Shown in pieces: positions 56,439-64,000 of a DNA stretch of 64,000 nucleotides. Position numbers and translations under genes: made by a program. The stretch lies in assembly GCA_026874595.1 (NCBI GenBank), contig CM049308.1, positions 15,498,001 to 15,562,000 of the forward strand, in the 5' to 3' direction. Positions within the stretch are counted from its first letter, which is position 1; each line of letters opens with the position of its first letter. A model generated the notes under the pieces. The model did no database searches. It worked only from the letters and a program-made list of their open reading frames with translations, and was not told the DNA's origin. Origin of the DNA: Sipunculus nudus (Eukaryota > Annelida > Sipuncula > Golfingiida > Sipunculidae).

Positions 56439-56482
<44 letters not shown>
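56439..56482. repeat. TA microsatellite
   Basis: Second TA dinucleotide run within the same element. Confidence 0.95.
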
Positions 56483-56486
<4 letters not shown>

Positions 56487-58093
56487 ATATATTGATTACA
56501 TACGTAATCATATGTTGATATATGTCAGGGTATGTGTGTGTTTATTTATATCCATATTTTCTGTATTTGTGTTATTTTTACTATTTCTCTGTAAGAATAA
56601 AAATCACAAATGTACTAGTATTCATTTACTTTTACTGAATGTTGCATTTGTAAATTGTTCATACATAGACACCAGGTATAATGTGTATTTCATGATCATT
56701 TCACTTTTCATTTGTAAATATTTCAATAATTGTCACTTAATTGGTATAACATGTATTTGACATGGTGACCATTTCACTTTTCATTATGTAAATATTTCAT
56801 TTCTGGACATCTGGTGTTACATGTACTTCATTTGCAATTTACTTTTCATTTGTAAATATTTCATACTTTGTGTAAACAATATAGTTTATTGAATCTTAAA
56901 TTAATCAATAACAGGGCACAGCACTATATTAATTCCTCTTCACTCTTTCATATACATCGTCACCTGGTAACGTACATAATTTATTTCAAGATGATGATTT
57001 CACTTTTCATTTGTAAATATAATACATGGTATAAAGATTGTATTTCATGATCATTTTACTTTTCATTGGAACATAATGCATACATTGATACCTGGTACTA
57101 CTTGTTTTTCATCTTATTACTTGTCATTTGTAAATATTTCATACATTAATAACTGGTATCTGGTGTATTTCATCAGGCTAAATTTACTTTTAATTTGTCA
57201 ATATTTCATTTGATTATTATGGTTCAGTTGCTAATAAATTATTTTTTTTTAGGTAGTTGTCTTCTTTGTTCATTTATCTAATAACAAAATAGAATTTTAA
57301 TAATGCCAGTGGTAAATGTAGACACAGATACTGCTGAAGCCTCCATGTCCTGCCCCTTTCTTTAGTTGTGGACTTCCACAATATTCCATAATCTTATTAT
57401 CAGTAAGAGGAGTATATCTGATAAATCTCAAATTCGCTCGCTTTACTGGCTATTTAACCATTTCCTTTTTATCCAGGCCTGTCGACTGTTTTTACTCTCC
57501 CAGAACTGTCCTAAAACCGCCGGATTAAGGTATAATCCACCATTAACATTGCCCTCGTCCAGGGCCGGTCAGCTCTGGCTCGGAAAAACGTAGAATACAC
57601 ATTAATAATAAGAAGATTAGAACTGAACCCTGAAGAAATAGGAAGATTATTATTCAATCTATAGGTTTAGATACTTTTTTCTTACTGTCATGGGTCCTCC
57701 GCCAAGGGAAATCGCTCTGACTTTTATTCCGAGGAATCTCGGAATATCCTTGGAAATTCCGCAGATTTTCCGGGTTTTACCGAGTGCCCTCAGTGAGAAC
57801 ATGGAAGGGAATGTTATAATAACATAATATGTTGTCAATGATAATTAATATTTTATGTTATTGTACATAAAATTACACCCTTTCATAAAGTTTCAATAGT
57901 CTTGGGACAATGCTAGTGTTATTTCCCAGTTGTGTCCATTAGTTTAGTGGGTAATTATACCTCAAGGTTTTAGTTAGGACTGAACTTCACTTCTGTTATT
58001 CAAGTAAATCAATGTTATTTATTATTATATCTTCATGATCGTGGTATACATAAAGAAGGTGGTTAGCTTTAATACTAATAGTTTCACTTTTTA

Positions 58094-61000
58094 GCTCAGC
58101 TGACTCGCAGTCATGCTGGGCTATAGCGATGGGTCTTTGTCCATCGTCTGTCCGTCCGGCCGGCCGTTAGCAGGGCACAAATCGTAACCGTAGGGGCTAG
58201 GGCCATGAACCCTATGCAGTCTTAGAGGTTCTAAAAAGATCTCCTTGCAAACCTGAAATTAGGTCACTGCAACCTATATTCTCGAAGTTATGGGGTGTGT
58301 TTGCACCCCCCAGAAATAATTCTTTTAGCCAAAATTTTCATCCCAAACCTTCCATCTTTCACATACAGCTCACCTACCAACAGGGGAAGAACCATAATTA
58401 TTTTTAGGTCACAAGGTCAAAGGTCAAGGTCACAGAACCAACTTCTTGAAAAGCCTGTGGATGCATTTTAAGCCAAACCTTTCATCCCAGTTCTTTGATC
58501 TTTCACATATAGCTCACCTACTAAGTGGGAGAAGAATCCTATAGATGTTGAGGTCAAAGGTCAGGGTCACAGGGTCCACATCTTTGAAAAGGTTGTGAAC
58601 AAATTTCAAGCTAGACCTTTCATTCCAAACCTTTCAGCACTGATATCGCTTCTCTGCCAGCAGGGGAAAAGATCTGTTGATTTTGAGGTCAAAGGTCAAG
58701 TTCACAGCACCCTCTTCTTGCGTGGAGTCATTTTCAGGCAAACTTTTCAATCTGTACTTTCCATCTGTCATATATGGCTTACCTACCAATAGGGGAAGAA
58801 GCCTATTATTGTTGAGTTCAAAAGGTCAAAGGTCAAGGTCACAATATTGTTCTAAATGCTTGTGAACATATTTCAAGTGAAACTGTTCAACCCAAACCTT
58901 CAGTCTTTCACATATGCCACATCTATGCATCACTGAATGTGATTCAAACTTCATATTTTTGGGGTCTTTTTGCATGAAGAAATAACTAATTGATTTTGAG
59001 GTCAGCTGGTCAGGAGGTTAAAGGTTGCAGGTCTAAGTTATTCACTCATTGGTTGCCAAGTAATTACACCCGGCCAGATGTAAGGTGTTAGTAGTTACTC
59101 ATCATTTAGAAAGAATCGAGTTGATATGTGGGCAAAAGGCCAAGGTCATAGGTCAGGGATGTTCACAATAACTTATTTTGTAGACCATCTCTATTTTTCT
59201 TGTTTACAAATTGTTTTCTCTATTTTTGAGACCTTTAAAAATGTGAACATATGTTAACAGGGCTCAAATCGTATAGACTAGACCTAGAATCTTCATTCTT
59301 GACACAGTGAGAGACCTATGAAAAGTCTCCATGGAAACCAGAAATTAGGTCTCTGTTACCCATATCCTTCCAGCTATGGGGCCCCAAAGTACCCCCAAGA
59401 ATAGTCGAAAATTTCATACAAAAACTTCAATATCTCATTAACTACATCACTGATGGTCATGATTTTTGGCATACATAATTATCATGACATGTTTCATCAG
59501 TTTCTGCAGACTGGTGGCACCACCTGTATTTTTCAATTTTTTACAAATTGTTTTCTCTGTTTTTGAGACCTTTAAGGATGCTGTCATCTGTTAACGCGGC
59601 ACAAATTGTAACAACTGGACCTAGAATCTTCATTCTTGTGATGCAAGGAGGCCCATGAAAAGTGTCTGTGGAAACCTGAAATTAGGTACCCATATCCTTC
59701 AAGCTATAGGACTGCGAAGTATCCCTCAGAATAATGGAAAATTTGATACAAAAACTGAAGTATCTGAACAACTTATGCAGAGATCACTATGATTCTTTGC
59801 ATGGATATTGACCATTAAGTGTTTTTATTAGCTCAGCTGACTATAAGTCATCTGAGCTATAGTCGTGGTCCGTTGTCCATCTGTCTGTCTGTCCGTCCGT
59901 CCGTAAGACTGGCATGTTTTGACACCATTGGACCTACGAATCTGAAATTCAGCATACAGTTAGATGTCCCCAAAATCTCCTACCATGCCGAAAATTTGGT
60001 CAATAGGACTTCATTCCTTTGAGATATTAAGGCAAAACCTCAAATTTTTATTAGAAACCTATTTTCACACTTCAGGACTGCCTAATATCAAAACCACTCA
60101 TCTGGTTTTCTTCATATTTACCATAAATATTCCTCTTTATAGTTCCTATGTACATGCCAGAAATTAAGTCAGTATTATTTAATTTATAAAAGTTATAGGC
60201 CCAAAATAAATGAACTTTTTAAAAAAATCAGGAAGATATTTGGTCACTTAAGACCAAAAGTGTAAAAGGTAGGGACTTTTTCTCAGTAATACAACTTAAA
60301 TTAATCAAAATTTAATTGTATACCGAAAATTAGATCAAAATCTGTTAAACTTTTTTAAATATTGGCAAAAATATAAAAATGGTACCTTAAATTTTGTCCA
60401 AGTTTGACCATGGCACGTTTTTTTCCTGTAACTGCTGTGGATTTAATTTTCAAAGCATGTTTTTATTTGCATTTCAACTGTTAACACCAAAAATTTGAAA
60501 CCAGTTGATCAAAAACTGTAGATTTTATTCAAGTTTTCAAGCACCATGTCACATATTGTTTACATCAAGCTAGTGTTATGCAGTTAGCTAGAGCTCAGCT
60601 CCCCAGCTTCATCTCTAAGTTCCTTAAATTTGGCATACAGTTAGATGTCTCCAAAACCCCCTACCATGCCAAGAATTTGGTCACTAGGACTTAATTCCTT
60701 CGAGATATTAATGAAAAACTTCATTTTTCCATTAAAAACCCATTGTTACACTTTAAGACTGCCTAATATCAAAACCACTGATCTGACTTTGATCATATAT
60801 AATATACATATTTTCTATACATTCGCTATGCACATGCCAGAAATGATGTCAGTATTGCGTAATTGTTTTTAAGTTATGGGCCCAAACATAATGCACTTTT
60901 TAAAAAATCAAGAAATATATTTACTCCCTTAACAAGAGGATTGCTGAAGCTAGAGATTTTTTGTCAGGGATGTAACATTATTTAATCAAGATTCAATTGA

Positions 61001-62686
61001 ATACCCAAAATTAGTTCTGAATTTTTCAAATTTTATAAGTTATTAGTATAAATATAAAATTAGTACCTTAAATTTTGCCCAACTTTGACCATGGCATGTT
61101 TGTTTCCTGAGAGCACTGTTGATATAATTTTCATATCATGCACACATGAGGATTTCATCTTTGTAGTTTAGAAAGCTGAAAGAAATTGGCAAAATATTGT
61201 AGCTTTTATTAATGTTTTAATGAGACTATGTCAGACCCAGGCTAGCTAGCCCCTCTTCAGTCACCTGTATGTTGACCTTGTTGACCTTTCATCAGATTAT
61301 GCACGCTTGAGGCGAGACATACACTGGGGCAGCCAGGTGGCTAATGCCCAGCCACAGTTGATCAAGGTGTCCAACCCAACTCATCTAATAGTTGTTTTGA
61401 AAAACAACATAACAATAAGCAATAAATTAATAAATTTATATTGGTTTTTAATAACAAATTAAAGAAAAATTAATAGAAAGGAATTTGTTAGTTGATGAGT
61501 AACAGAAAATTAACTTGCAGTTACTGATGATGTAAGAATCTTGTATGGATGGATAGAATGTTAATGTCAGTGTTATTCCAAATAACACCATGCAGTCACC
61601 TATGGTATTTTTCAGTTCAATTTTAATTATAAAAAAAATAAATCATATTATTCATTACTAATCATTAGGGATCATATGAAGGAAATTAATGATAGACAAA
61701 GATGCAGTTGATAATATTAATCTAGATTCCTACTGTGTCTAGTGTGTAGATTGATGTGAAAGTAGTCCAAAGTGAATATATTACATTTATTTTTTTAATA
61801 TAAATAAAAGCCATAAAACCAGGTACTTATGATCAATATTTAAATTTGTGAATTTTGTATATTCTGGATTCTCAACATTATTGTTTGGCTAAAACTGAAT
61901 AAATACTAGACATGGTGCAAATGCTTTGCAAATGTATTTGAATATGAATATGAATATGTACTGCAATAAAAAATTTTATTGCATAAGAATGGGAATTCAG
62001 GTAAAATGAAAGTATTTGAATACCAGTGCAGATACTTTCAAAATGTATTCATGAATGCATTCATGAATATATTCTATAATGTTATTTTAATAATCATTTA
62101 CATTATATTTTATTTTAAAAAATCATATGATTTTCTTATTATTTTTTTAAATAAAAATTATATTGGCACAATATTTGTTATTAAATTTTAATAAATAGTT
62201 GAACTCTTTTATTATATGTGCTGCTTATAAGTTAGATGGCCTAGTCAAAATCTGTGTGACAAAAGCACTCCATTTGATAATAAAATAAATGAAATCAATC
62301 CTCTTCCTTGTCTCCAAAGATACTATCAAAATCATACATAAGCTAAACACCAACAACTCATAATAAAGCTTATATTTATTACCACACAAAACCAGCATGT
62401 GCCTCATTCCCAAATCATATTTTTTATCATATATAACAGCTGAGCGTCATGACCCATGGGTCCCTTGTTTGATTCTGCAGACTGGTTGAGCCACCTGTAT
62501 TTTTTTAAAGTTTACGCATTTTTTCTCTATTTTTGAGATATATAAAAATAGACACGAACTTTGCATGTTGGTTAATCTGTTTGATGCTTCAGTTGAATGG
62601 GTATATACTACCATTCAGATGATAAAATTTCCTTTTGTGAATCTCTTCCCAGTCAGCTGAGCGTCATGACCCATGGGTCACTTGTT
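58094..62686 (+). mobile_element. Helentron-like family B element interrupted by a family A element
   Basis: The 5' end GCTCAGCTGACTCGCAGTCA and its GTCCGTCCGGCC tract are at the left; the 3' end CAGCTGAGCGTCATGACCC, GGGTCACTTGTT is at 62654-62686. The interior has AGGTCA-rich units (58.4-58.9 kb) and then 335-bp family B units (59.2-59.83 kb). The right remainder (62471-62686) continues exactly where the left part stops, as judged against the uninterrupted copy near 45,510-45,730. Confidence 0.75.
59831..62470 (+). mobile_element. Full-length Helentron-like family A element, copy 2, nested
   Basis: 2640 bp, matching 13630-16260 throughout. The flanks GTTTTTATTA and GATTCTGCAG join to recreate the sequence of the uninterrupted family B unit, so these are the borders within a few bases, with no evident target duplication. 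Two internal direct repeats of about 684 bp begin near 59959 and 60640. Confidence 0.82.
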
Positions 62687-62790
62687 CATTTTATAATATT
62701 CTGATATTTTAAATTTTTATTATTTAATTTTGAGTAAATTAATTGAAGTAATTGATATATTTATTACTTGGGCTATAATATCAGTTTTTA

Positions 62791-64000
62791 GCTCAGCTGA
62801 CTATAAGTTATCTGAGCTATAGTCGTGGTCCATTGTCCGTCGTCCGTCCGTCTGTCTGTCCGTCCGTCTGGATGTTCGTCTGTAAGACTGGCACATTTCA
62901 ACACCGTTGGACCTACGAATCTGAAATTCGGCATTCAGTTAGATGTCCCCAAAATCTCCTACCATGCCGAAAATTGGGTCAATAGGACTTCGTTCCTTCG
63001 AGATATTAAGGAAAAACCTCAATTTTTTATTAGAAATCTATTTTCACACTTCAGGACTGCCTAATATCAAAACCACTCATCCGGTTTTCTTCATATATAC
63101 CATAAATATTCCTCTATATAGTTTCTATGTACATGCAAGATATTAAGTCAGTATTATATAATTTAAAAAAGTTATGGGCCCAAACAAAATGGACTTTGTA
63201 AAAAAATCAGGAAGATATTTGGTCACTTAAGACCAAAAGTGTTTAAGGTAGGGACTTTTTTCCAGTAATACAACTTTAATTAATCAAAATTTAATTGTAT
63301 ACCAAAAATTAGATCAAAATCTGTTAAATTTTTTTAAATATTGGCAAAAATATAAAATTGGTACCTTAAATTTTGCCCAACTTTGGCCACGGCATGTTTT
63401 TTTTTCCTGTAAGTACTGTGGATTTAATTTTCACACCATGTATACATAAGGATTTAATCTGTTCAAATCTGAAATTTGAAAATAAAAGCTGCAAAATTAG
63501 GCTAGTTATTGAATTTTTTGGAGGCTCTGGTTGTATTCCCTTACATTGTCAAGCAGTCCACTTTGATGACTGTAGGTCATTCAGTACACATCTCTATGCT
63601 CCCCAGGCTGTTGGCATAATTTTAGATGTTCCCAAAATCTCCTACCATACCAAAAATTGGGTCATTAGGACTTCGTTCCTTCGAGATATTAGGAAAAAAA
63701 CTCCGTTTTCCATAAAAAAAGCCATTGTTTCACTTCAAGGCTGCCTAATATCAAAACCACTGATCTGTTTTTGATTGTATTTAGTATTCACATTCTTTCA
63801 TACATTTTCTATGAACATACCAAAAATTAGGTCAGTATTGGGTATTATTTTGAAGTTATGGGCCAAAACATAATGCAGTTTTTTTTTAAATCAGGAAATA
63901 TATTTACTCACCTAACATGAGAATTGCTGAACCTAGATACTTTTTTTTTCAGGAATATAACTTTATTTAATCAAGATTCAATTGCTTACCCAAAATTAGA
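62791..64000 (+). mobile_element. Helentron-like family A element, copy 3, 5' part (runs off window)
   Basis: Starts GCTCAGCTGACTATAAGTTA with a GTCC tract and follows family A, including both internal repeats (GTTAGATGTC near 62938 and TTTAGATGTT near 63622). Confidence 0.8.

Larger units (their letters stand above)
55831..57797. mobile_element. 2-kb element with terminal inverted repeats and AT microsatellites
   Basis: The left end CTCAGTGAGGGCACTCGG, then TAAAATCTGGAA, is matched by the right end read in reverse, CTCACTGAGGGCACTCGG, then TAAAACCCGGAA. Similarity continues through a CGGAATAT segment for about 60 bp. I could not identify a target duplication. There is no transposase frame; TA runs lie at about 56329-56378 and 56439-56482. 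Confidence 0.65.

Noticed and set aside
54990..58000. Expected divergent HAUS2 gene next to LRRC57, as in vertebrates
   Set aside because: I looked on the plus strand for HAUS2-like exons and found none I could support; the region is mostly a transposon.
59964..63146. Similar short frames starting [11 protein letters not shown] at 59964, 62943 and, in variant form, 13782, 14464 and 60645
   Set aside because: They recur because the Helentron-like DNA is repeated. Lengths and ends differ between copies and no domain is visible, so they are not treated as proteins.

Overview
This window is AT-rich animal nuclear DNA. It holds parts of two split, intron-rich protein genes set in a large amount of transposon-derived and tandem-repeat DNA. 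The gene structure and the repeat style (pearl/Helentron-like elements, GTCCGTCC tracts, AGGTCA-rich monomers) suggest a marine invertebrate, most likely a lophotrochozoan such as a mollusc. The phylum is an inference, not something the sequence proves.

Region 1 (about 1-24,400, + strand) is the 3' half of a Qbc-SNARE gene of the SNAP-25/SNAP-23 family. I can place seven coding exons by splice sites, reading phase and protein similarity: exon 4 (1399-1447), two tandem alternative exons 5 (3107-3224 and 4286-4403), exon 6 (12058-12192), exon 7 (17582-17726) and two alternative terminal exons 8 (19122-19187 and 21594-21662). Exons 1-3 lie upstream of the window. The two exons 5 are both exactly 118 nt, and including both would break the frame, so they behave as a mutually exclusive pair. 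The two exons 8 each have their own stop codon. Up to four isoforms could be made, differing in SNARE core-layer residues and in the number of membrane-targeting cysteines. The introns carry MITEs, a 3.5-kb foldback transposon with a 5-bp target duplication, and a complete 2.6-kb Helentron-like element.

Region 2 (24,400-44,900) is intergenic. It contains a repeat packed with nuclear-receptor-like AGGTCA motifs (25.1-26.9 kb), then a 49-bp minisatellite split by a Ty3/gypsy-type LTR retrotransposon (27688-40370). That element has 4-bp target duplications, a polypurine tract and a candidate primer binding site. Its gag frame is intact, but its pol has lost the reverse transcriptase and the integrase core. 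Nested inside its leader is an apparently intact 4.5-kb tyrosine-recombinase retroelement (35286-39832) with split direct repeats of the PAT/Ngaro type. The minisatellite resumes at 40371-43110.

Region 3 (44,900-55,000, - strand) is a complete five-exon LRRC57 orthologue (237 aa). The SNAP gene and LRRC57 face each other tail to tail, the arrangement I recall for SNAP23 and LRRC57 in vertebrates, so this looks like an old conserved gene pair. Its introns carry a Helentron-like element with an internal 335-bp tandem array and a truncated relative.

Region 4 (55,000-64,000) is upstream of LRRC57. It has a possible promoter with a repeated CTCF-like 13-mer, a 2-kb terminal-inverted-repeat element with AT microsatellites, and a nest of Helentron-like elements (one full copy inserted in another) running off the window end. 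I see no gene there.
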